Assembly: GCA_013397075.1 (NCBI GenBank)
Contig: VWZS01004363.1
Coordinates: forward strand, 62,001 to 126,000
DNA from: Rhabdornis inornatus
Taxonomy: Eukaryota; Chordata; Aves; Passeriformes; Rhabdornithidae
DNA length: 64,000 nucleotides
Reading direction: 5' to 3'
Position numbers and translations under genes: made by a program. The notes under the pieces were generated by a model. It was not told the DNA's origin. It saw only the letters and a list, made by a program, of their open reading frames with translations, and ran no database searches. This document shows, piece by piece, positions 49,041 to 60,340 of this stretch (position 1 is its first letter; each line of letters opens with the position of its first letter).

Positions 49041-52000
49041 AAGTTTTGTGAGCTCTAGGCTAAAATTACAAGTTTGGAGCATGCTTTGTCAAGCTTGTGC
49101 TGATCAAGGAAACTGACAACATAATAGTTTTATCAAGATGAGTATCTATCTGATGTTCTTTTAAGATTCTGCCCAGCTGGACTGCTAAGCAGAAATTTAT
49201 GAGGTTTTAGAACAGATGTAACCCTGTTTAGAGCTATGGGGATCCTTTTTTCCTCCAGATGTACATGTACACATGTACAAGACTTTCATATTTAGTTTCA
49301 TCTTTCTCTCTCCTTCTTTCCCCCCACCTACCCATTTCTTGAGCTGATAATGCCATGGACATTTTAATTAATCCACAAAATGCCTAAAATAATTTAATAT
49401 GTCTTCAGCAGTGAGGGACTTAAAAAAAAATTAGTACTTTAAAGTACTTTCAGGCCTACTATATATTGTTTCAGACCATAGTTACCCCCTAAAGGTGCTA
49501 GCAAGTTGCATAATCTTAACATCTGCCTGTATGCAGAATGCATGAAAGGAAAGCAGTATTTTCTATTCCTAAAACTAAATACAGACTATTTAAACAACTA
49601 TTAGATAAAGTGTATTTCACTGTCTGGCAATATTATGAAGTCCAGAGAAGAAATTAATGATGCACAAAGAAGTGTGCAGCTCAATGCTATACTTTTAATA
49701 AAGACATTAGAATAATTTTCTCTATGTAATGGTTGCAGTCAGCCCAGATGCAGAGGAAGTTAAAATCACAGTGTCATTAATTTTTTATATATGAATTTAA
49801 AATACTTTACCAAGAGAATCCCTTGGAGGAACATTTAAAATAATTGCATGCCTTCATTAGTTAGTAGCAATTCAGAATTATCATTCCCTAGTACAGTCTC
49901 TGAAAGAACTTTTATGAAGTTAGGATGAAAGCTTTAAATTCATCACACGTTCAACATTCACTGAAGTTTAATGCGATTAAAGGAAATTATTTAAAGTTAT
50001 ATAAATAATCCAGTATTATATATATTTATCTCCTGCACAATTCTCTTCCAGAGAAATAGAAGACAGATGATCACGGTTGGAAGATCTGTAGGATGGGCTT
50101 GATGACTGAGCTTTGATTGTGTCATCTTTGTCTGATATATAAAAGATTAGTCTTTTACAAACTAGTTTACCATCCAGCAATCAAGGGGTGATAGCTATAT
50201 AAAGAAATCATTCAGTATAAGATGCTCTTCATACAAAACTCTAGTTTATCAAGGTAGACTTCCAGTTAACTAAATACAAATGTATTCTGTGATAATACTA
50301 AATCTTAATAATACTGGTAGTACTAAATAATAATAATTTTAAAATATTAAAGTAATTATTTCCTTATTTAAACAAATTCACTTAAAGTATCCACATTCAA
50401 ATATTGATACATTAATTCTTAAACTCTTGCATTCCTTCCCCATAATTTTTTCCCAGAAATAAGAGAAAATTGACTCTGGACAATGTTGAAGTATTGGGCT
50501 GACTGAAGTATTGTCTGACTCTGGACACTGTTGAAGTATGTTGAAATATTTTATATCTGGTGGAATAAATTTTATGTTACTTAGCTCTAGAGTTCTTTCT
50601 AAAGCTTTTAACACTAGAAGAAACATATCAAGGAGTTCAACTGTTCCTAGGTTCTGAAGAGCTACAATCTGAGAAATAGTAATTTTGGAAGAAAAGTAGA
50701 ATTATCCTAGATCTGAGACCAAATTCTAGATAGAGGTTTTAATCCTGATTTAACAGTACATCTTGAAAGATACCCTCAAGAAATTTTGACAGTATCCAAA
50801 CTGAAACCAGGAAAGGTGCTCTTCCAATGCAGAAAGCAATGACTAGCAAAGATGCAGGGATATAGTCAGATGAAACATTTCAAATCACAAGGTAAGCACC
50901 AAGTTCTGTCTCCACAAGAATCAAAGGAGACTTGTTCAATCTCTTTTTTTTAATCTGATTTTCCCTTGTTAGGATGTTTTTTCTTCTTTTTTTAGAGAGC
51001 AATAACAATTTACCTCATTATCTCTGCTGCAGTTCTTCTTTATCTGAATTAAATTTCTGCTTTCCTTCTGTTGTACATTTTTCTCACTCAAGACTCAGCT
51101 GCTTCAGATGCTTGAGTCTTCCAGAAGTGCCTCTTCTCATTACTGGAGAATCTTTTTAGGTGACAAAAGAGGGTTTTACAGCCCCAAACCCCCACATATG
51201 AGAACCAGAATTCTATATACCCTGAGCTCTCATGAATAGGAGATCTTCATCTGTGTGCTGAAGGGTAAAGAAAACTGTAATGCAAAAATTTACAGTGTGA
51301 ATAATTACTCCCTCATCTCTTAGCAAAAAGAGATTGTGCTCTGGTTTTGAAAAGAAGGAAACTAAATAATTATTTAATAAAATTTTGTACTTATATGGAG
51401 GTTTCCATTTCAAACTTCTTTTTTTTTTTAATATTCTTTTAAATAAAATGTCATGTCATTACATTATCTGGAAAAATAATTTTTAAAAAACCCCAATTAT
51501 TTGAACTTTGACTAATTTTCAAACACATTTTAGAGTGGATTTAACTGTAATGCATGACGCTTAAGCCTGAGCAGAATGTGGTCCATTGCAAATGTCTCCT
51601 GTTCTATCACGATAATTTAATTCAAATAAAAGACAAAACTGTTCTATGCATCTGTATTCAAACACAAGATAAAATGCATATTTGGACATTCAGTTTCACT
51701 CTTTGACTCGTGTGCAAACCTCTTATTTATTTTTTGTGTATAAACCTTTATGCATGAAAGGAATATATTGATATTTTTTCTGTTAGCTTAAATCTGATTT
51801 CAGAATTAGCCTGAATCAAATATTCTCCTTTGACATATTATTTAAATTTCCATCAATAGACATTTTAGAAGAAAATCTAAGTATACAGATCTTACTCACA
51901 CACTCCGCTTTCTCTCCAGAACTAGTATAAATCAAAACAAAACAAAAAGATTAGATGGTGATACAAGAAAAGGTAAGATTTCTGAAAGACCCCATCTTGC

Positions 52001-52119
52001 AGCTATAAATGGAAAAACATATGAACGTCTTCAATAGAGCTGAAGTTTAATATTACTATCCAAATTCCATTTTATCCCACTGTCACTGCCACCAAAGGAG
52101 GGGTTTTATGTTGGAGATA
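49041..52119. other. Unique AT-rich noncoding DNA
   Basis: No gene is recognised and open frames are 82 codons or fewer. A small palindromic run (gtacatgtacacatgtac) lies near 49261-49278. A 45-bp tandem duplication is listed separately. Confidence 0.5.
50471..50540. repeat. Tandem duplication, 45-bp period
   Basis: tgactctggacaatgttgaa (50471) recurs as tgactctggacactgttgaa (50516), both continuing into gtat. The second unit is partial. A local slippage or unequal-exchange product. Confidence 0.85.
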
Positions 52120-52640
52120 ATATGATACTGCAGCATAAGCCCTCCTCAGATTTCAAACAGGTCAACTTGTCAAAGCTTTTTAAGGGAGCCAATTACATTA
52201 ATTTTCCACAGCAGAGAAATACATATTTCATTTCCATCTCCCACTAGAGATGGGGCCCAGGGATTCTGTTTCGAAAGGCTCTTATCACTAAGTAACATTC
52301 ATACCCCCAAAGGAACCTTTGGCAGTCACTGGTCCATTGATATAATTGAGCAAGGTATGAGCTGTCTGACACTGCCATGGCATTGCTCAATAGCACTGTG
52401 CACTAAGCACTCGGAACAATGAAGCTTCAGCAGACGGCCGCATTGTCAATAAATTTCAATTACACTAATTGCCAAGAGTTCAATGAGTGCACATTCAAAG
52501 GGGAGGGGGAAGGACGGATGGAAGATTAAAAAAGGGCCTATGTCTACCACAGCTAAAGAATAGGATGCAATAAATAAACTGCAGCTTCTAATGGGGGCAT
52601 TAATGTATTTTTTTTAACATGGCTTAACAAGATTTTACAA
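52120..52640. promoter_or_regulatory. Candidate developmental enhancer-like conserved element
   Basis: The block is dense in homeodomain, SOX and HOX words: ccaattacattaattttcc, ccattgatataattgagc, attgtcaataaatttcaa. It includes an outward-facing pair CAATTA-cac-TAATTG at 52457-52471. The texture (complex, few stops shared between frames, no simple repeats, rare CpG such as ggccgcattg) is like deeply conserved vertebrate noncoding elements. No open frame is credible. I cannot name the target gene; conservation is untested. Confidence 0.4.
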
Positions 52641-53469
52641 GCTGTACCAGTTTCAGGGATCCTGTTTTACATTTCTTTCTTACTGTCTCCAAACAACCTA
52701 TACAGAGACTCAATTATGTGGCATTATCTTTCAGGGAAGAATAATTTTCTTAGGTTTTTATGTTGTTTGTGTTCTGCTCAGGATGGATAATGCATTTGAA
52801 AGCAGAATGCTACAATGTCAATTCCATGAGCAAATGAGGCTGCTCACTGAGCAATCATATAGCAACCAAATGCACCGCCTTACTGCAGTGATACAGTCAC
52901 ATATCTAAATTAATTAGGGATACTTACATATACACACGTGTATTCACTCCAATCACTATTAATATTAGGCTCACAGCAATGTACACAGCATAGATATAAG
53001 CAATAGATATACTTAACCATTCAACATAGATTATTTACTGCAGTGTCTGAGCTTGCATAAAAATATTCTTGTTTATTCTGAGCTAAATCTGGGAACATTT
53101 TGTTTGGCTTATAGGGGCCAGGACCCTAAACAAAGTATTTCCTGATATATGTAGTTCTGGTTTGGTTTTTAATACAGCTTTCTGTGTAAAAGGGGCTCAA
53201 AGGAAAAGTCATTTTGCTTAGTATTTTTTCAAAACTCTATATAAATTCTATAAGTGAGTAAGTTAAATGTTTAAATTAGCAACTAGATAATGAAACCTTA
53301 AAGTGAAAACTTGGAGAACTATTAACAGTTCCTACTTCTGTAAGAAATGTATGTATAAATGGACTGCAAAACTGCTTATCCAATACCCAAAAGGAACTTA
53401 AGGAAGTCTACAGCTCAATCTTCTGTTCAAAGCAGGGTAGGTTCTAAGGTCAGAATAGGTCAGTCAGGA
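52641..53469. other. Unique noncoding DNA
   Basis: AT-rich sequence without a recognisable gene, RNA gene or repeat. Confidence 0.5.
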
Positions 53470-53690
53470 CATTATACAGTTGAATTTTGGAAATGCCAAG
53501 GATAGAGTTTGTCCACTCTCCCTAAGCAACTTGTTCCAAAGCTTGACTGAACTCATGGGGAAAAAGATTGTCCTTACACATGCTTGGACTGTCTCATGTT
53601 TCAGCTTGGGCTTGTTGCCTCTTGTCTTCCCACCATGCACCCCATTGATCTTCCAATGAAAGTCCTTGTTCTTAACACTGTTTAATGGCA
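53470..53690 (-). mobile_element. CR1 LINE fragment, minus orientation
   Basis: Read on the minus strand, the order is ggtgcatggtgggaagac, aagaggcaacaagcccaag, ctgaaacatgagacagtcc, then aatctttttccccatgag, tcaagctttggaacaagttg and cttagggagagtggacaaac. This is the characteristic avian CR1 succession (dispersed AAGAGGCAACGGG...AAACTG, then TTC...ATGAGGG, then GAACAGGTTGCCCAGGGAG). Both ends are lost and substitutions are frequent, so it is an old internal 3'-region fragment. A 75-codon minus frame here is incidental. Confidence 0.8.
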
Positions 53691-56600
53691 TAGACAGAGT
53701 GCAATTGTTCTAACAAACACACAACCCAAATAGGTAATTTATATTACCACTGCTAATGGCAATATCAAGAAAAATATTTGAAAATGGTATTCTGTGAGCC
53801 ACTCTATTGGCTCTACTGGCATTCAAAAAAATTTCTCAGCTTTAAAAATTCATACATAAAACTACAGAAGCTTTTATTGTAGGCCAAATTTGAAATCTCA
53901 AAGAACTCTGCAGAAGAGAATGAGAGCTTCAAAATCTGTCCAGGAAACAAAACAGAGTCAGTCTAATATTTTTTCAAGATTTTTTTTCTTTAATAAAGTC
54001 TGATAAAATTAGTTTGACAAAATTAGGTCTTCAGCATCTCAGCACACTACTGAGAGGGTTGACAATAATGACTAAAGCTGTAATGGGCTCGATAAGACAC
54101 CGGAAGAATTTACAGCACATTATCTCAGGGCACAAAATTTAGAAAAAGTCACTTACCTACACAGGTTTTTTAAAATTTAGGTGAGAAACATGAGCAAATA
54201 GCCTCAGTTTTCTGGGCAAAAAGAACAAATACTTTCTAGCAAGAGAGAAGGAAATGGCGGAACAAGTGTAAGACTCAATTGCCTCCTCTGTTTTATTAAG
54301 TTTGCGAGTTGATAGACATCTAAAGTTTAACCCCTTTTTTACACCTCAGAGGGACCAGATCAAGATTTGCCTGTGGCAAATGAAGGAAAACTGAGGAAGG
54401 ACTGAGAGCAGGACTTAAACCTCCCGGAGGCAATATTACCCAGTCGCAGCATGCAGGGATTTCTGCAGCTGGGATGATAAGTAACGCAAGCTCAAGAAAT
54501 GCCACAGCATCGCAGCGTAGGAAAGAGGCTCCTCGCTGATATCACAGCTAATAACACTACATGTGCAGACTAAAGGTGAATGAGGTATGGGCTAAGGATG
54601 AAGGCCTGAGGTGACTGGGGGAAATCTCCTGGACAACTGTGGAATGAAATAAATAATGGATATTCCCAACCTGCAAAGCAAGGTTTACATAGCAGAAGTA
54701 ATAAATCATATTTAAGAGCTATTTCCAGGAATTTATGAAGATTCTGAGACACCCAAAAAATTATCCCAGATATCACAATACGTCTAACTAAAAACTGTGC
54801 TGCTACAAAGGCGTGGACTGTTTTTCAAAATCTACTGCAAAAATGAAAACCCATTTTGGTGCATTAGTATTTTCCCTAATCTAAAGAAATCAGATTTATG
54901 AGTAGTCACTATCAGATTCCTCTTTCATATCCATTCAACCCATCACATTTCCAACAGCTAATGTGGAAATGGAATTCAACATGAAAATTCTAAGGAATCT
55001 TCTTAAAAATCGGTGCATGTAAAAAGGAATAATGACCAACTGGTTTTCCACTCAAAAAGCTGAGCAGACCTGTGCGCTTCCCACACTGCACAGCTCTGTT
55101 CAGTCTTACTTCACTTTGCATTGCTGCTTATTTAAGGCAAGGTGTTGTAGCCAAAGTTCACAAAGTTTGTTTCTCATACAGCTCATAAAACACCTTGTTC
55201 AGGCTGAGAATTCTTTATCAGGCATTTTTGTTAACTATAGCCTTTACTTAGCAATTTCAGAAGTCTAGCACAAAGTTGCGATTTCAAGAGTTTTGAAGTG
55301 AAACACAGCAGACTGTTTAGTTTCAGCTGCATTAGATGTTCTGATCACAGAACATTTTTGTTTACTTATGACAATATTAATTATAACAAAAACAAACCCA
55401 CCACATTTACTCTTTAAATAAAGAAAACTACTTCCTGCCCATAAAGAGGTTTTCCAAGTTACTTTGCACAAAAATTTTAGATGCCAAAATTAAAAAATCA
55501 GCCCAAGTAAGTCACTATTTTGCAGCTGTCCCAAGACTACCATAAAAAAGTAGAGAGGCTAGTTAAAACTGTTAGTTTATCTAGGCATTTATATTCTGTT
55601 AATCAAAGTAAAGGAATTGTTCAGAGATTTAAAATCAGGAGTCACAATGATCCTGTATTTCAACTTCCCGCATAAGAGAAGCTGTACAATGTCACAGAAT
55701 TATTTCTGAGGCAAGACTGGTAACTTGTGGTTAGATGGAAGCTGTTTTTAATAAAATATCTGACCTTAATCTAAGAACTTAAAGACAAATATTCTACCAC
55801 AATTATTGGTATTAGCTGGTGTTTCATTTTACTCAAAACTATGTATGTAGTTTCCTTTGCTACCCTTACCCATATGCACTGTTCTACCTTTTGGAATTTG
55901 TTAAGAATTTGTCTAAGAATTTTAAAAGATCAGTAGGAATATATTTATACAAATCAAAAGAAGACAGCATCAAAAGTGCTTTATGCATCTTTGACATGAA
56001 AATGCACCCTGAAACAAGATTTTAACATGGATGTGAAAACTAATTTTAATGTCAAATAGCATATGTCTTTCCTGTTTTCCATAGGTTATTTTGTTTATGG
56101 GTTACAGGTAGCTAATGGAACATTCTATATTAAATAGATAAATCATACATGAATTAAATTAACACATATATAACATAATCAATTTTATATTTATTATAAT
56201 AATTATGGAAAGTTATCCATCCACTGGAAAATGTTTTTCTAAGATAAAATTACATTGTGAGGTAGTCCACTGGTAAAACAATTTATGAGTGAAGCCCATG
56301 ATACACAACAAGTCAGGAAAATCTCATTTTACCTCAGAAATGAAGATTTTCCCTAGTGTAAAAGAAGGAAGTTTGCTCTTGGAGTATAATATATACAGAA
56401 TAATTGACCAAATATACAATATATAAAATTATTTTAATTTTCTAATTTTGGAATATTTTTCATATGTGGTGAAAAATAAGTAATGGTTAATGGCATCTAG
56501 ACTACGATTCAAAGTTTTTTTCAAGAAAGAGGAAAAAAATTTTAATGTTATTTCATCATAACAGCTTAGTGTAGTTTATATCAAAAAAATTGTGGTTGTG

Positions 56601-57059
56601 TATTTTCTGAGCTTAATTACGTAAACTCATTGAAACAAAATAAATTTAAGCCTAAATCATTATAACTTTGGATTACTGATGTTTCAATTTGATTTGTTTA
56701 TTATTGTCGTCTTTACTATCGATTTTTTTATTCCACTGTACTGTATTCTTCAAATTACAAAAAATGAAGAACACATTCTCTGGATTCAATCCCATTTTTC
56801 TAAGAGACCCATGAGACTAAATAAGTTTGTTACATGATTCCTGATGTCTAAGAGGAATTATTTTTGCTTCCTTACATTTACACGACATAGTACTATTTCC
56901 AGGATAATAGGACATAGCTAAATGCAACTTTCTGCATGATCCCACAATGTTTTAATTCACTTTTGCTTTCCGCAGACATAAATTAATTTTATAGTATTTA
57001 CTATGTATGCAGATTGGAATGAAAGCTCTCTTTTAAAACCCTAAATATTTAGTTCCTTT
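53691..57059. other. Unique AT-rich noncoding DNA
   Basis: No gene is recognised and open frames are at most 78 codons. A GC-richer patch near 54340-54490 and a short tgataagacaccgg patch near 54090 are not identifiable. The last kilobase (56000-57000) is extremely AT-rich. It may include further decayed retrotransposon sequence downstream of the RT fossil, but I cannot align it. Confidence 0.45.
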
Positions 57060-57530
57060 CAGAACTTATGTTTTAAAAAAAATCTCCTAAGCGTCATGGA
57101 AAACTCTGGGAATCTATGAGAACAGTCTCCTGTCCAAGTGTACTAGAGAAGTATGATATATTAAACCTGACAGGATGATGTTCATTAATCTTTGAAATGT
57201 AGTCGGGACACTGGTAATTCCAAGAGGCATTACATTAAAATGAAAAGCCCCCTTATGGCAAATGAAGGTGGTTTTTTGTTTCCTGTCATCATCCATTTGT
57301 AACTGCCAATAGCCGCTAGTTAAATCAATGCACCTGATAAATATTGCTTGACTGAGGAAATCTAGAGAATCATCATTTCTTAGCACTGGGTATTTATCTT
57401 GTTTTCTTATTGCATTTATTTTTCAGCAGTTCTGTACTCTGAAAGCCTGTTCATACCATTTGGCTTTTCAGCAATTAACATTGGCCTAAGGGCAAACTGA
57501 GTGAGGGACATGGTTTCAGACCAAAGCATA
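57060..57530 (-). pseudogene. Ty3/gypsy-type retrotransposon reverse transcriptase fossil
   Basis: A 90-codon frame (57386 to 57114, minus) reads as the RT palm core. IDLTSGYWQL (motif A, catalytic Asp at residue 21) is followed by DDDRKQKTTFICHKGAFHF, then NVMPLGITSVPTTFQRLMN, which matches the VMPFGL-APATFQRLM block of Ty3/gypsy RT. The second catalytic motif, normally YLDD, reads HLDR at residues 83-86, so the enzyme is dead. Upstream, NAIRKQDKYPVLR continues the match before the frame's first Met. A -1/+1 frame change and a stop separate it from KPNGMNRLSEYR, the counterpart of the family's K-DG-R-CVDYR block. Downstream of the stop, weak similarity (FHDA*EIFF) continues to about 57065. 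No LTRs, protease, RNase H or integrase are recognised. Other retroelement types fit less well: CR1-type RT lacks this block order, and retroviral RT usually has LPQG rather than MPLG. Confidence 0.85.
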
Positions 57531-59339
57531 TACTACGATTGTTGCTTTACCACACATCCTTACAGAGGTTTGTGGACAGAATTTAATGAGTCCTGATGTT
57601 TTTATTCAGAATTGTATGGCAATGTTTGTAAGACTTTGAAACAGAAAAGCTCTATTTCCCATACAACTCAGGAAAAACAAAACTAATATCATCCCTAAAA
57701 ATGACTCTAGGAATTGATCTATATCCCAGAAGTAAGTGAAGACTGGACCCAGACAATGATTTTCCCCTCCCTCATCTTTAAACCATAAAAAATTCAAGAG
57801 AAACAGAGGAAAAATATTTTACTGTTTACTATTTAACCTTTTAGCTGCAAGTCACACAGTTATGGTTTGTAAAAGAAACACATAAAAGTGTGTGGAGGCA
57901 AAAGACACATATACTTGACACAGTCTTTAAAAATCTCATTTGTTTGTTGGGTTTGCCTATAGTACACAAAATATGAAGTGGAAATTTAAGGCTTATTTAT
58001 ATTTATTTACCCTAAACATTTCTGTGTCTTGCTTTGTAATAGGCAGTATTTTTCAGAAGTGCCCATTTACTTTGATTGTTCCATTATTTCACATGTCTAG
58101 CCAGTGATCCATATATTTGGGCAATACAAGATTAGTGATCACCAAATACGGATATGTATTAGTGTATTTTTCTTAGGAGTAAGATTCCCAAACTATTAAA
58201 ATGCTTCCTTCAGTGACTTGTTAAAACACTTCTAAGATACTAAATTTTCATAAGGAGCAATGAGAAGAAAGAGGCTCTTTCCAATTATTTGTTGATGTTT
58301 ATTGCCCTGATAGGCAATGAAGTAGAGACAGTAGTGCTTTGAGTAGTATTCTGAAGGGCAGAGCCAAGAGTCTTCAGAAATTCCCTACTTGATCTTGACC
58401 AAGCTAACCTGAACACCAGGTCCCCATCTTTACAATAGGCTGACAATTCCATCCTACACAGCACTAGTAGTGTGTAGGTATGATATTATATAAAATGAGA
58501 CACACAGCTAGCAGCTTAAGAGCTGTGAAAATACCAACAATATAATACCTAAACCAGATAATATCTGAAGGGGAAGACTTATTTCACAAGTATGTTATTT
58601 GGGAAAAAAAAGTAAAGCACATGTTACAAATTTCCTAACAGTTTTGGTCTATAGTTGATTCTATCCAGTTGCTAAATCAGTCTTTTCTCCCAAGACAGAA
58701 AATTCATTAAAAATTCATTTTGCCTCATTAGCTGGAATTGTTTCTATTTTGAGTTATACTCTTACCTGATTTTTTTATAGACAGATTTCACTCAGAATTT
58801 GTAAAAGCATCTGTAATAAAAGCTTGATCCAGCAAAACACTTAATTCATGCATAACTTAAAACAAGAAAATAATGTCACTGAATTCAGTCCAGCTGGCTA
58901 GGTATTTATGTTTACACCCATGTGGGTACCTATGGCCTGCCTACTGAAGTCACAATTTGCAAGGTTGTCCTGTGTTGCCATACATTTGCACCACATCATG
59001 GAGACAGTTACTCTAATGACTGAAGAGCCAAGAACAAATATTTCAGTACACACAGTATGGTTTGCCTGAAGACAAATGGCAGGGAAAGGAGGGCATGGAT
59101 AAAACACTGCTGCCTGGCACCACACAAATACAAAATGAGAAGCAGCCAGAGGACTGCTGATGTTCTGTGTCACACTCTCCATGTGACAAACACAGTGTTA
59201 ATGCAGAAAACATCATGCACAACAACCACAAAGAGAGCTGTTGAAAAACATCCTACCACACTTAGAAAGAAGATAAAGGAATCACTGTTGTATTTTGTCA
59301 GAAATAACAAACATAAATATCTCATACATATATAAATTC
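57531..59339. other. Unique noncoding DNA, possibly the 5' part of the gypsy remnant
   Basis: A 63-codon minus-strand frame at 57606-57797 lies where protease or the RT N-terminus would be, but I see no D[ST]G protease motif or other match. The rest shows no gene, RNA gene or repeat. Confidence 0.4.
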
Positions 59340-60340
59340 TTCCATTCCAATTTTGCATCATCTTTTAATATCATTTGGTGAAATCTTACACTTTTGTCAT
59401 CACTGCCATTCAGTGGGCTTTATCATAACAATGGTCATCATCAGGATGATTTCTGCAGTACATGTTAAGGTCTGGCTTCAATACAAACAAGACAAGCTTA
59501 CTCCATCCTATGATCTACCTCGGCCTGCAGGAACTGAAGGACAATTCAATGCCTGAACAGCTTTAGTGTATGTGGCTTTAGAAACCAAGCCCCGGCTGCT
59601 TGGCATTCACTATCTTTCTCACATCCTCATTTTCAGTTAGGAAGAGCTTGCTCTCATGTTTGACAATATATATTTCACATTTGGTAATTATTCTTCATCG
59701 TATTATCATAATGTACCATATCCTAAGGGCAACAGCCCTTTGAGATTCAGTTCTCTTGGCCTCTCCCATTAATACAGGCCTACTGGCTGTTTTACATGAT
59801 TGAGGTTTGACTCACAGAAATACAAATAACATAAATTTAGGCCACTGGCTTTTTAATCTTCCCTTGGCTCCCCAGCAAGGCAGATGACAATATTCTAATC
59901 TGTTTTCCATTATAATTAAGGCTCTCATTTAGTTTATGGTTTTATAATTGAAGCACCACCCCGCAAGAAAAATCACAGGTTCTTTTCCGCTTCACAGGAA
60001 TATCAGGGAAATTCTGCGCATAGCAGAAGGGGCAATAGGCAGTGACAGAAAAGACATTTCTATAGAAAAAAGGACATATTCAAAAAGGTTCACATTTCTA
60101 AGGTGATAAAAAGCATTTCCACCCAGCACAACTGGGAACATGTTAGAGAGCATTGAGCAAGCTCCAAATTTCTTTGCATCTGGTGCAATAAAAGGAAGCA
60201 CTGCTCCATAAACATATGAGGAGAATTAGCATGCCTCACTGTGCAAGCTGTTTTGTCCTACTGACAGGGTCATCTGCAGCCAACTCATTTGACACCAGCA
60301 ATGGGTAACCTGTGCCATGCCCCATGATATGATTTAAGCA
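59340..60340. promoter_or_regulatory. Candidate long conserved noncoding element
   Basis: About 1 kb of complex, non-repetitive sequence is rich in homeodomain-type words: tggtaattattcttcatcg, tattataattaaggctc, agtttatggttttataattg. There are paired ATCATC/GATGAT words around 59435-59450 and several TGACA/TGTCA cores. Composition is more balanced than the flanks. Several frames of 60-94 codons are open but carry no domain and overlap on both strands. Regulatory function is inferred from texture and motifs; no alignment was possible. Confidence 0.35.

Noticed and set aside
50060..50125. gatgatcacggttggaagatc as a possible CR1 tail
   Set aside because: Only short words match and the order is wrong for the CR1 3' end.
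57606..57797. 63-codon minus-strand frame beside the RT fossil, possible protease or upstream pol
   Set aside because: No D[ST]G protease motif or other gypsy pol block could be found in it.
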